In this document: positions 6,680 through 14,609 of the stretch, one piece after another
Layout: each line of letters opens with the position of its first letter
How positions within the stretch are numbered: position 1 is the stretch's first letter
Assembly (NCBI GenBank): GCA_002440825.1
Contig: DJVH01000125.1
Location: 1 to 32,724, forward strand
DNA: 32,724 nucleotides
Direction: 5' to 3'
Source: Bacteriovoracaceae bacterium UBA6261
GTDB taxonomy: Bacteria; Bdellovibrionota; Bacteriovoracia; Bacteriovoracales; Bacteriovoracaceae
Notes under the pieces: model-generated
Databases searched by the model: none
Told to the model about the DNA's origin: nothing
Seen by the model: the letters and a program-made list of their open reading frames with translations, nothing else
Program-made: the position numbers and the translations under genes

Positions 6680-8826
6680 TTTCTTTCCTCAATTGCTTTC
6701 AATAGTTCTTCTGCACAGAAAGGAATCGTAGTCCCTGGGCCAAAAATTCTTGCGACACCAGCATTGAATAAGAATTCATAATCTTGTTTAGGAATAACTC
6801 CACCGGCAATGACAAGAATATCATCAGCACCTTGAGCTTTTAGTTCTTTGATTAATTCAGGAATAAGCGTTTTATGTCCGGCCGCCAGAGAAGATGAGGC
6901 TACGAAGTGAACATCGTTTTCGATGGCTTGCTTTGCGACTTCTTTTGGAGTCGCAAAAAGTGGAGATAAATCTACATCAAAACCGAGATCGGCCAATCCA
7001 GTGGCGACGACTTTAGCTCCTCTGTCGTGACCATCTTGTCCCATCTTTGCAATGAGAATACGTGGGCGTCTTCCGTGTTGTTCAACAAAAGCTTTGATTT
7101 TTTCTTTAATCAATTTCCACTCCTCATCGTTTTCAAATGACTGTCCATAAACACCACTTACTGTTTGGGTTTGAGCATTGTAACGTCCCCACACTCTTTC
7201 CAAAGCGTAAGTAATTTCACCGACAGAGGCTCTCAAGCGGGCTGCATTGACTGCAAGCTCAAGACCATTGCCGTTTCCGGTTTTAGCATATTCAGTAAGA
7301 GCATCAAGCGCTGCCATGACTTTGTGATCATCACGGTTTCCACGAATGTGCTCAAGACGTTTAATTTGTGAATCGCGTACTTTTTCGTTGTCGATTTCCA
7401 GAATATCAACGGCGTCTTCCTTCGCCAACTTGTACTTATTTACCCCGACGATGACGTCAAGGCCTTTGTCGATACGAGCTTGTCTTGCAGCTGCAGACTT
7501 TTCAATATTGAGTTTAGGTAAACCAGTTTCAATAGCCTTCGCCATCCCGCCTTGTTTTGAAACATCTTCGATGATGGCCCAGGCTTTATCTGAGATTTCT
7601 TGCGTCAGGCTTTCCATCATGTAAGAGCCGCCCCACGGATCAACTACATTTGTGATGTGAGTTTCTTCTTGAAGTACAATCTGAGTGTTGCGGGCAATGC
7701 GCGCAGAGAATTCCGTTGGAAGAGCAATCGCTTCGTCAAAAGCATTGGTATGAAGTGATTGCGTTCCACCAAAGACGGCGGCCATAGCTTCGATTGTTGT
7801 TCTGATGACGTTGTTATACGGATCCTGTTCAGTTAAAGACCATCCGGAAGTCTGACAGTGCGTACGAAGTATTTTTGAATTTACATCTTTTGGATTGTAA
7901 CTTGAAACAATTCTGTCCCAAAGAAGACGAGCTGCTCTCAACTTTGCAATCTCCATGTAGAAATTCATTCCAATTCCAAAGAAGAAAGATAAGCGAGGAG
8001 CGAAATCATCAATATTCATTCCAGCGGCAAGTGCCGTTTCGATATATTCTTTTCCGTCAGCAAGTGTATAAGCAAGTTCAAGAACTGCATCAGCACCGGC
8101 TTCCTGCATGTGATAACCCGAAATAGAAATAGAGTTAAATTTAGGCATGTGCTTGGAGGTATAAGCAAAAATATCGGCGATGATTTTCATCGATGGTTTC
8201 GGTGGATAAATATAAGTGTTACGCACCATGAATTCTTTTAGAATATCATTTTGTATTGTGCCTGAAAGTTTATCTGGAGTTACACCTTGCTCTTCAGCTG
8301 CAACGATGTAGTTTGCAAGAACAGGAAGAACCGCTCCGTTCATGGTCATTGAAACTGAAACTTTATCAAGAGGTATTCCGTTGAAGAGAATTTTCATATC
8401 TTCAACTGAGTCTATCGCCACGCCAGCCTTGCCAACGTCACCGCTGACTCTTGGATGATCTGAATCGTAACCTCTGTGGGTGGCCAGATCAAAAGCAACT
8501 GAGACACCCTGTGCTCCTGCAGCCAGTGCTTTTCTGTAAAAAGCGTTTGATTCTTCTGCGGTTGAAAAACCAGCATACTGTCTGATTGTCCACGGTCGGC
8601 CGGCATACATTGTAGCTTTAGGGCCGCGGATAAAAGGTTCAAGCCCTGGCATAGTATTGGCAAAATTTAAATTCTCAATATCTTCTTTGGTATAAAGTGG
8701 TTTTACTTTTATACCTTCAAGGCTTTTCCAGCTAAGATCATCAACCTTTTTTCCTTTAGACTCTTTCTCGGCGAGTTTTGTCCAGTCTGCAAGTGTTGAA
8801 TTTTTCGGTTCATATGTGTTGGCCAT
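6676..8826 (-). CDS. scpA: methylmalonyl-CoA mutase, large single-chain form
   Basis: A 716-residue adenosylcobalamin enzyme that interconverts (R)-methylmalonyl-CoA and succinyl-CoA. The N-terminal TIM-barrel part shows MYAGRPWTIRQYAGFSTAEE, FDLATHRGYDSDHPRV and FGGTQSLHTNAFDEA, all substrate-binding segments of the family. The C-terminal B12 domain has GQDGHDRG, with His600 as the lower axial cobalt ligand, followed by SSLAAGHK and GGVIP. The length fits the homodimeric, catalytic-chain type; no separate small subunit is present here. The start ATG has AAGGAC eight bases upstream and a strong sigma-70 promoter, and the gene is coupled to meaB. With the carboxylase genes further right it completes most of the propionyl-CoA to succinyl-CoA route. 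The symbols mutB or mcmA would serve equally. Confidence 0.96.
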   Translation of the reverse strand: MANTYEPKNSTLADWTKLAEKESKGKKVDDLSWKSLEGIKVKPLYTKEDIENLNFANTMPGLEPFIRGPKATMYAGRPWTIRQYAGFSTAEESNAFYRKALAAGAQGVSVAFDLATHRGYDSDHPRVSGDVGKAGVAIDSVEDMKILFNGIPLDKVSVSMTMNGAVLPVLANYIVAAEEQGVTPDKLSGTIQNDILKEFMVRNTYIYPPKPSMKIIADIFAYTSKHMPKFNSISISGYHMQEAGADAVLELAYTLADGKEYIETALAAGMNIDDFAPRLSFFFGIGMNFYMEIAKLRAARLLWDRIVSSYNPKDVNSKILRTHCQTSGWSLTEQDPYNNVIRTTIEAMAAVFGGTQSLHTNAFDEAIALPTEFSARIARNTQIVLQEETHITNVVDPWGGSYMMESLTQEISDKAWAIIEDVSKQGGMAKAIETGLPKLNIEKSAAARQARIDKGLDVIVGVNKYKLAKEDAVDILEIDNEKVRDSQIKRLEHIRGNRDDHKVMAALDALTEYAKTGNGNGLELAVNAARLRASVGEITYALERVWGRYNAQTQTVSGVYGQSFENDEEWKLIKEKIKAFVEQHGRRPRILIAKMGQDGHDRGAKVVATGLADLGFDVDLSPLFATPKEVAKQAIENDVHFVASSSLAAGHKTLIPELIKELKAQGADDILVIAGGVIPKQDYEFLFNAGVARIFGPGTTIPFCAEELLKAIEERK

Positions 8827-8853
8827 GACGATTGTCCTTGGGGAAAGTTTTAC

Positions 8854-8886
8854 CTAGATTCTAGTGGGAAGGGTGAATGTTGTAAA
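8854..8886 (-). promoter_or_regulatory. sigma-70 promoter for the mutase-meaB operon, with overlapping palindrome
   Basis: On the minus strand TTTACA (8886-8881) and TAGAAT (8863-8858) are spaced by 17 bases, five of six matches each. Transcription would begin near 8851, about 25 bases before the ATG at 8826. The palindrome CTAGATTCTAG (8854-8864) covers the -10 box, so a protein bound there would block the promoter. Promoter use and operator role are inferred by eye. Confidence 0.5.
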
Positions 8887-8921
8887 ATTTAATATGGCCT
8901 GAAACAGGAGCTAAAAGCCTC

Positions 8922-9452
8922 ATGACTCAAGCGACTTCTCTCTCTCTTGAAAACAGTTTGCAAGTTTTTTTCTACGACTTGCTTCAGGATTTTAATCGCA
9001 AATCTCATCGGCCTCTTCCTAATGAAATGATTTATTACGCCTCGCTTGTCATGGACAATCTTGGAAGTTCTGAAAAATACTTTGAAGAAGTTGAAGGCAA
9101 AGTGCGTGAAAAAATACTGGGTCTTAAATTACTTGAAAGTTTTCAGCTTCCAAAGGAAAAACAGAAAACAGCAGTGAAAGATATAGGTGAAACGGCGCTG
9201 TTACTCTGCGGCTATTTCTCTGAGTCACTTAATAAAAAGATTATTGATACAAAATACTATAACGAAGTAGGCATCCGTGCTTATGGCGTTCTCAATTCAT
9301 ATGTTCCGAGGGCCTATAATACACCAAACTTTTTTGCCAATATGTCGAGACACTTCCTGGATGTCACCCAATTGATTGCTCTCATTTCAGAGAAACATGA
9401 ACAGGATCCTGAACAGGTATTCCTGATTACCAGCGCAAAAAAAGCTGTCTAA
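8922..9452 (+). CDS. unrecognised 176-residue protein
   Basis: I do not recognise this protein. It has no signal peptide or membrane segment and looks soluble and mostly helical, with a charged middle (KEKQKTAVKDIG) and conserved-looking aromatic stretches such as IRAYGVLNSYVPRAYNTPNFF (split here as IRAYGVLNSY and VPRAYNTPNFF). No catalytic motif is visible. The start ATG has CAGGAG about 11 bases upstream. It is divergent from the mutase and 28 bases upstream of the HPr-kinase-like gene on the same strand, so the two probably share a transcript. The coding call rests on length, ribosome-binding site and lack of a longer ORF on the other strand. Confidence 0.6.
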   Translation: MTQATSLSLENSLQVFFYDLLQDFNRKSHRPLPNEMIYYASLVMDNLGSSEKYFEEVEGKVREKILGLKLLESFQLPKEKQKTAVKDIGETALLLCGYFSESLNKKIIDTKYYNEVGIRAYGVLNSYVPRAYNTPNFFANMSRHFLDVTQLIALISEKHEQDPEQVFLITSAKKAV

Positions 9453-9480
9453 AAAAAAAATTTTGTGAGACCCTTTTTTC

Positions 9481-10476
9481 ATGATTTTATTGAACATACA
9501 GGGTCTCTATATAGAAATTCACACGCGATCTGAAGAGATCGGCAGAAGACTCCGTTGCGACTTCGAATATTTTATCGTCAATGAATACACCCATGGCGAA
9601 ATCTTAAAAATCAGCGCAGAATTAACTGAACAATTTCCCCAGAATCTCATTCCTAAAAATTTAAAACCTCTTTTCCAAAGACACAACTCGATTACTTACG
9701 AAGAAAATGGGATCAGATACAACGATTACTACGGCAGCGTTTTTTCTATTTTTGAAGCAAAGAAAAACCAGGCCCGCATTTACGGCAAAGACATCGAGAA
9801 ACTTTACGAAGTTGTTTATCTTTTTATTCTTTCCCGCTCCGGGAAATATGGAGACCTGCACGGCACGCATCGGATTCATGCCTTTGGTATCGTCAAGGAT
9901 TTTACCGGACTCATTTGCATGCAACCGATGAGAGGGGGAAAATCTACTCTTTTTACAGAACTCATGCTCCGTCACCAGGTAGAAGTTCTTTCTGATGACA
10001 CTCCGTTGATCAACACCAAAGGAGAGCTCCTGCCTTTTCCTTTAAGAGTGAGCCTGGACAAGATACCTGAAGAGCTGGAAACCAACGAAGCAAACTGCTA
10101 TTTAATGAAACGAGAATTTTATAAAGAAAAATTCAGCATTTCATTAAAAGCCTTCAAGCGTCCAGTTGCTCAAAAAACGCGCTACTTTCATTTTGTTGAA
10201 GCTCATCGCTCCACTTTTGATTTTCCCTATGTGAAAAAAATGTCGCCTTTAAAACTTTTCCGCAGCTTGTTCAAGCACATGGTCATCGGAGTAGGTTTAC
10301 CTATTATCTTTGAATACTTTTGGGAAAAAGGCAGCGGTGATTTTTTCAGGAAAACTGTTATTTTCCTTAGGAGATTTTCATTAGCGCTAAGGCTCGCTTT
10401 TTCACATAAGGGCTACGACATTTACTTAACAAGTGATCCAAAAAAGAATGCTGAAGCCATTCTTAAATTATTATAA
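9481..10476 (+). CDS. HPr kinase/PEPCK-fold ATPase-like protein
   Basis: A 331-residue protein whose centre matches the HPr-kinase fold. HAFGIV (133-138) is followed by a hydrophobic strand, a P-loop QPMRGGKSTLF (148-158), then EVLSDDTPLI (168-177) with the Asp pair that binds metal in the family, and a PFP turn. The usual first glycine of the loop is replaced (QPMRGGKST rather than GxSGxGKS). The N-terminal 120 residues and a C-terminal stretch with aromatic-rich helices are not recognised. Proteins of this shape lacking HPr partners appear in peptide-modification and other accessory clusters, so the substrate is unknown. It lies 28 bases after an unknown gene, has only a poor ribosome-binding site (GTGAGAC), and overlaps the convergent 711-residue gene by 14 bases. 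Confidence 0.6.
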   Translation: MILLNIQGLYIEIHTRSEEIGRRLRCDFEYFIVNEYTHGEILKISAELTEQFPQNLIPKNLKPLFQRHNSITYEENGIRYNDYYGSVFSIFEAKKNQARIYGKDIEKLYEVVYLFILSRSGKYGDLHGTHRIHAFGIVKDFTGLICMQPMRGGKSTLFTELMLRHQVEVLSDDTPLINTKGELLPFPLRVSLDKIPEELETNEANCYLMKREFYKEKFSISLKAFKRPVAQKTRYFHFVEAHRSTFDFPYVKKMSPLKLFRSLFKHMVIGVGLPIIFEYFWEKGSGDFFRKTVIFLRRFSLALRLAFSHKGYDIYLTSDPKKNAEAILKLL

Positions 10477-12598
10477 AATCTTTTTCATCAGTTGATATTT
10501 CCACAGAGCATCCGTCAGTTAAAAACCCGGCAGGTTTATTTAACTCTTTTCCGAAAATAATATTTCTGGAAAAACGTTCTTTAAAAACTTTCAGTCCCAG
10601 TTTTCGAGCTATCATCTGAGCTAAAAGAAGATAGCGTTCATCGCATTCTTTTTTTCCAAGCAAATGGTAAACGTGGTTATTGTAGAATGCATTTGAAACC
10701 CAAATCACAAACGGCCTGTTCTCAATGAGAGAAGCAAGCTTTTCTGGTACAATAACAAAATTCATTTCATGAAAACGTGACATGGAAGCTAATTCTAAAA
10801 ATTGTAGAAATTCAGTTTCCTTGCCCTCAAAATAATCCCGAATTGTCGCTCGTAACAAATTCTCATTAAGGTTTTTGCTCCACTGATCAGGCTTTAAAAC
10901 TTTATTGAATTTTTCAACCTGAGAAAGTAGAGAAGAAAAATCCTTGGCAGACACAATTGAGCGCATATATTGAAGCGCATTCGTTGAAAAATCCACAAAG
11001 TGAATTTCAGATGATTCGTTGAATTTATATTGCTGTAAAATTTTGACCGGCTTAAACCCAGCGGCCACACTGATCAAAACTTCTGGCTTGAAATCTACTA
11101 TTGGAATGGCGAGTTCTTCGTTATTGAAAAGGTAAACATCTTGCTTAGCCTCAGCTGCCCTTACTGCAATTTCTTTTTCAATTTTTTCTTTAGCTTCAGT
11201 TTGATTATCCATTGGGTAAGAATAATCTTTGCAGTCACGTAGTTCGCTGGAAAGATTAAGCACACGATACCCATTTTGCAAGGAACTGGAGATAACACGC
11301 GCCCCCCAATGAGAAAGGCCTTCAAACTCTCCCGGGGCAGGGGCAATCCACTCAGGAGTGTAGTCATCGTGAAGATCTTTCCCGCGAGTAAAGTGCGAAA
11401 CTTTTATTCTTTCATCTCCAAAAAATGCACCGAATTTTTCAGCTCCGCACTTTTTCCACTGAGCAACATCTAGAATAAAAAACTGTTGATGAAAATAAGG
11501 AGCTTCACCAGGATGAGCAATAATATGACCGGCAATAAAAGCTTTCTCCGTTCTCATCCGCTGAATATTCTTCAAACATTCCAAAACAAACTTATGAGTA
11601 TTTTTTACAAAAGTTCCGGCCGCGCAAACAATAACAAATCGATTGCTTGGGTTTTTCGCCAGATAATCATCAATATCTTTAATTAAATCGAATTTCAGAG
11701 GAAACAAAGAAGGTTCCGTGATTTTTTCAAAATCATTCTGCTTTGTCTGAAGCACAAGCAATGAAATACCATCGCCAAGACTGTCTTCGCGCAAACCAGA
11801 ATTCATCCAGTCCTTAAGCAAAGCCGGAGTCTTCGCAAAGGATTCTCCCATTAAAGCTTTTTTCTGAACAAGGCGCTTAACAAGCTCTCTACGTGCTGAA
11901 ACTTTATTTTGTTCACGAGCACACGAAAGAATAAATTCATCATTAAACTTTACTGGCCCATGAAAAATAAGATGCATACGCGGGACTAAAGAATCATTTT
12001 TGAGCTTGTGATATTTGGCGTTGTTAAAAAGAAGAACAGATCCGTTATCTGAAAAAGGAATTTTCAACGAGTGCTCATTCATTGATCCGTCGGAATTCAA
12101 ATTGCTCCAGAAGATGCAGCCCTCAGGCATATTGAGAGAAATATTAATCGCAAAGGAGACGTCGCGCGCACTATCGCTGTGAACTTTTATTTCCGTTCCA
12201 GGCTCAAGAAGCATGAATCGAATCCGGTCACAAGCTTCTAGATCCGTCAGCTCTTCCAGGAACTTTTTCGTCTCGGGGCACAGATCCATAAAAGGAGTGT
12301 TGAGATATGTTCCTACTTCATCTGATGTATAGCTTGTGTGGTACTCTGTCTTTGTAGGATCCCCGGCAAAGGTTCTGAGTCCAAGTGATTTCCACCGGCC
12401 TTCAGACGTTTTATTTTCCTGAACAGCAGAACGATGCTCAACGAACTCTTCTATGAGCGCAAATGCTTCCGCCAATATCGGTCGCGGATCAAACTGAACT
12501 TTTAAATCAATATAAGGAATTAAATCTAAGTGATAAAAGATTTCCTGGTCATAAGGCCAAGAGGCGGGCCATGAGGATTTAGGCGTAAGATTATTCAT
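10463..12598 (-). CDS. large multidomain protein with aspartyl/asparaginyl beta-hydroxylase-like N-terminus
   Basis: A 711-residue soluble protein. Residues about 90-215 resemble the aspartyl/asparaginyl beta-hydroxylase fold of 2-oxoglutarate/Fe(II) oxygenases: RIRFMLLEPGTEIKVHSD gives an iron-binding H-x-D pair (His140, Asp142), FNNAKYHKLKND gives the distal His197, and PRMHLIFH gives Arg207 for 2-oxoglutarate. Residues about 275-470 read like a nucleotide-sugar or Rossmann-type domain (FVIVCAAGTFVKNTH, HPGEAPYFHQQFFILD) without a motif I can name. Residues about 505-711 have a methyltransferase-like opening (LISVAAGFKP, then IHFVDFSTNALQYMRS), also unproven. It stands alone on the minus strand between the biotin carrier gene and the convergent kinase-like gene. 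It starts just past the carboxylase terminator and has only a weak Shine-Dalgarno. Confidence 0.55.
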   Translation of the reverse strand: MNNLTPKSSWPASWPYDQEIFYHLDLIPYIDLKVQFDPRPILAEAFALIEEFVEHRSAVQENKTSEGRWKSLGLRTFAGDPTKTEYHTSYTSDEVGTYLNTPFMDLCPETKKFLEELTDLEACDRIRFMLLEPGTEIKVHSDSARDVSFAINISLNMPEGCIFWSNLNSDGSMNEHSLKIPFSDNGSVLLFNNAKYHKLKNDSLVPRMHLIFHGPVKFNDEFILSCAREQNKVSARRELVKRLVQKKALMGESFAKTPALLKDWMNSGLREDSLGDGISLLVLQTKQNDFEKITEPSLFPLKFDLIKDIDDYLAKNPSNRFVIVCAAGTFVKNTHKFVLECLKNIQRMRTEKAFIAGHIIAHPGEAPYFHQQFFILDVAQWKKCGAEKFGAFFGDERIKVSHFTRGKDLHDDYTPEWIAPAPGEFEGLSHWGARVISSSLQNGYRVLNLSSELRDCKDYSYPMDNQTEAKEKIEKEIAVRAAEAKQDVYLFNNEELAIPIVDFKPEVLISVAAGFKPVKILQQYKFNESSEIHFVDFSTNALQYMRSIVSAKDFSSLLSQVEKFNKVLKPDQWSKNLNENLLRATIRDYFEGKETEFLQFLELASMSRFHEMNFVIVPEKLASLIENRPFVIWVSNAFYNNHVYHLLGKKECDERYLLLAQMIARKLGLKVFKERFSRNIIFGKELNKPAGFLTDGCSVEISTDEKDFIII

Positions 12599-12611
12599 CA
12601 GGAAAATTAAA

Positions 12612-12640
12612 CCTCATTTCACGGCAATTGTGAAATGAGG
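12612..12640 (-). terminator. intrinsic terminator of the acyl-CoA carboxylase operon
   Basis: CCTCATTTCAC (12612-12622) and GTGAAATGAGG (12630-12640) form a perfect 11-bp stem with a 7-base loop. On the minus strand it is followed by TTTAATTTT. It lies 15 bases after the biotin-carrier stop and just before the 711-residue gene. Confidence 0.8.
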
Positions 12641-12654
12641 CTAATCATTAAAAA

Positions 12655-13167
12655 TTAAGCTGGCTCAACTTCCATCATCAAGATGCCATTTTCAAGGGCA
12701 TCACCTGCTTTAACGTGAATAGCCTTCACTGTCCCAGCAGCTCCTGATTTGATTTCGTTTTCCATTTTCATCGCTTCAAGGATCAAAAGAGTCTGACCTT
12801 TCTCAACCTTGTCTCCCACATTTGCCATGATCTTAACGACCTTACCAGGCATTTGAGTAAAGAGACCGCCGTCTTGATCGCCGCCCGCGCTTGATGGCTT
12901 GTAACCGTGATAAAGCTTAAAAACTTTATCAACGTTCAACATAAGCGAAGGAGAATCTTGACGAGCAAGCTTGTTCCAATGTGTTCCGTCAGTAGAAGCG
13001 AAATACTGATCAGCAAGCTTTCTGATGAAAACAGTTTCTTTATTAAGTTCTTTGTTGTCTTTAATCGTTCTAAATTCGAACTCAACCATCTCAGCAGAAT
13101 GAGCGCGAGTTTTCGTCAGATCGATAATATATTCGTTTTTGTCGTTATCGATTAGATACGTTCTCAT
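12655..13167 (-). CDS. biotin carboxyl carrier subunit of acyl-CoA carboxylase
   Basis: A 170-residue biotin carrier protein. The C-terminal biotinyl domain (about 103-168) has the signature EAMKMENEI with Lys134 as the biotinylation site, preceded by MPGKVVKIMANVGDKVEKGQ. The N-terminal 80 residues match the small extra domain seen in propionyl-CoA and oxaloacetate-type carriers. The linker is glycine and serine rich rather than the Pro-Ala linker of AccB. Its ATG overlaps the biotin carboxylase stop by one base (TAATG). It carries CO2 between the two catalytic subunits encoded upstream and is the last gene of the operon. Confidence 0.9.
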   Translation of the reverse strand: MRTYLIDNDKNEYIIDLTKTRAHSAEMVEFEFRTIKDNKELNKETVFIRKLADQYFASTDGTHWNKLARQDSPSLMLNVDKVFKLYHGYKPSSAGGDQDGGLFTQMPGKVVKIMANVGDKVEKGQTLLILEAMKMENEIKSGAAGTVKAIHVKAGDALENGILMMEVEPA

Positions 13168-14600
13168 TATAACCCCATTCTTCTTGCTTCAATACCAGCG
13201 AGCTTTTTGTAGATATCTACATAGTTCATCGAAGTATCGACTCTCTCCTGTGGTTTCACAGTTGAGATGTAGTTAGTAGAATAATGACCTTTAATGAAGT
13301 TTTCTTCATTCATGATCACTTTATGAAGAGGAATATTCGTTTTCAGACCTTCAACCAGAAGACCATCAAGAGCAGCTCTCATTTTACGAACAGCTACGTC
13401 GCGAATAATTCCTTTAACAACAAGCTTTCCAACCATCGGATCGAAGTCAGGAGTAACAACAAGTCCTTTATAAAGACAGTTATCGAAACGAGTTCCTTGA
13501 GGGAAATTCGTTTCACATCCCGTAACAACACCTGGAGCTGGGAGCATAGTGATTGGATCCTCAGCACAGATACGACACTCAATCGCGTGACCTGTTCTCT
13601 TAATCCACTCTTGCCCCGGAATTCCAAGATCATCACCAAAAGCAGATTGAATCATACAAACGATCAAGTCGATCCCTGTAATCTCTTCTGTAATCGGGTG
13701 CTCAACCTGAATACGAGTGTTCATTTCGAGGAAGTAGAATTCTCTATCTTCACCCATGATAAGTTCAACCGTTCCTGCTGAATCGTATTTAATTGCCTTA
13801 GCAAGATTCACGGCAGATGTACAAACTCTCTGACGAAGCTCTTCATCATTACCAATAAATGGAGATGGAGCTTCCTCAATGATTTTCTGGTGACGACGTT
13901 GAATCGAACACTCTCTTTCGAAGAAATGGTAAACATTCCCTTTCTTGTCAGCGAGAATCTGAACTTCAATGTGATGTGGGTTAACGATGTACTTCTCAAC
14001 AAGAAGATCGCCGTTTTTGAAAGCCGACTTCGCTTCTCTTTGAACAACTTCAAAGTTCGCGCGAACTTCAGCTTCATTGTTACAAACGCGCATACCGCGT
14101 CCACCACCACCGGCAACTGCTTTAAGAAGAATAGGATATTTAATCTTCTCAGCAATTTTAATGGCGTCTTCAACAGTCGGCACTGGACCAGTTGATCCCG
14201 GAACTACCGGCATACCAACTTTCTGTGCAAATTCTTTTGAAACAGCTTTATCACCCATAACTCTTACAGCTTCAGGGTGCGGTCCAATCCACGTGATACC
14301 GTTATCTACAAGAGCTTGAGAAAACTCAGTGTTCTCAGAGAGAAATCCGTATCCAGGGTGAACGCCGTCAATTTTATATTTTTTACAAACGTCGAGAATG
14401 TTCGGAATGTTCAGATAAGTTTCTGCGTTCGTTGAACCAGGAAGTCTTACCCACTCATCACAAACTTCAAGATGTTTTGCCTGAACTTCGTTATCAGTCC
14501 AGACACCAACAGCAACGTGGCCAAGTTCGCGACATGCTTTTGCAACACGAGCAGCGATCTCACCGCGGTTGATAATTAGAATTCTTTTTTGTGTACTCAC
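13167..14600 (-). CDS. biotin carboxylase subunit of acyl-CoA (propionyl/acetyl-CoA) carboxylase
   Basis: A 477-residue ATP-grasp enzyme that carboxylates biotin with bicarbonate and ATP. Visible family signatures are IINRGEIAARVAKACRELG at the start, VHPGYGFLSEN (81-91), the glycine-rich AVAGGGGRGMR, ERECSIQRRHQKIIEEAPSP, FYFLEMNTRIQVEHPITE with the catalytic Glu and Arg, and a biotin-carboxylase C-terminal domain (AIECRICAEDP). The biotin domain is encoded separately downstream. The start is GTG at 14600 with GAGG upstream; the overlapping ATG is followed at once by TGA and cannot be used. It sits between the carboxyltransferase and carrier genes with gaps of 9 and -1 bases. Confidence 0.93.
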   Translation of the reverse strand: MSTQKRILIINRGEIAARVAKACRELGHVAVGVWTDNEVQAKHLEVCDEWVRLPGSTNAETYLNIPNILDVCKKYKIDGVHPGYGFLSENTEFSQALVDNGITWIGPHPEAVRVMGDKAVSKEFAQKVGMPVVPGSTGPVPTVEDAIKIAEKIKYPILLKAVAGGGGRGMRVCNNEAEVRANFEVVQREAKSAFKNGDLLVEKYIVNPHHIEVQILADKKGNVYHFFERECSIQRRHQKIIEEAPSPFIGNDEELRQRVCTSAVNLAKAIKYDSAGTVELIMGEDREFYFLEMNTRIQVEHPITEEITGIDLIVCMIQSAFGDDLGIPGQEWIKRTGHAIECRICAEDPITMLPAPGVVTGCETNFPQGTRFDNCLYKGLVVTPDFDPMVGKLVVKGIIRDVAVRKMRAALDGLLVEGLKTNIPLHKVIMNEENFIKGHYSTNYISTVKPQERVDTSMNYVDIYKKLAGIEARRMGL

Positions 14601-14609
14601 ATCAGCCTC

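Noticed and set aside
13284..13781. 165-codon plus-strand open frame
   Set aside because: It is antisense to the biotin carboxylase, whose protein is strongly conserved over this stretch; the antisense product is low-complexity and unrecognisable.
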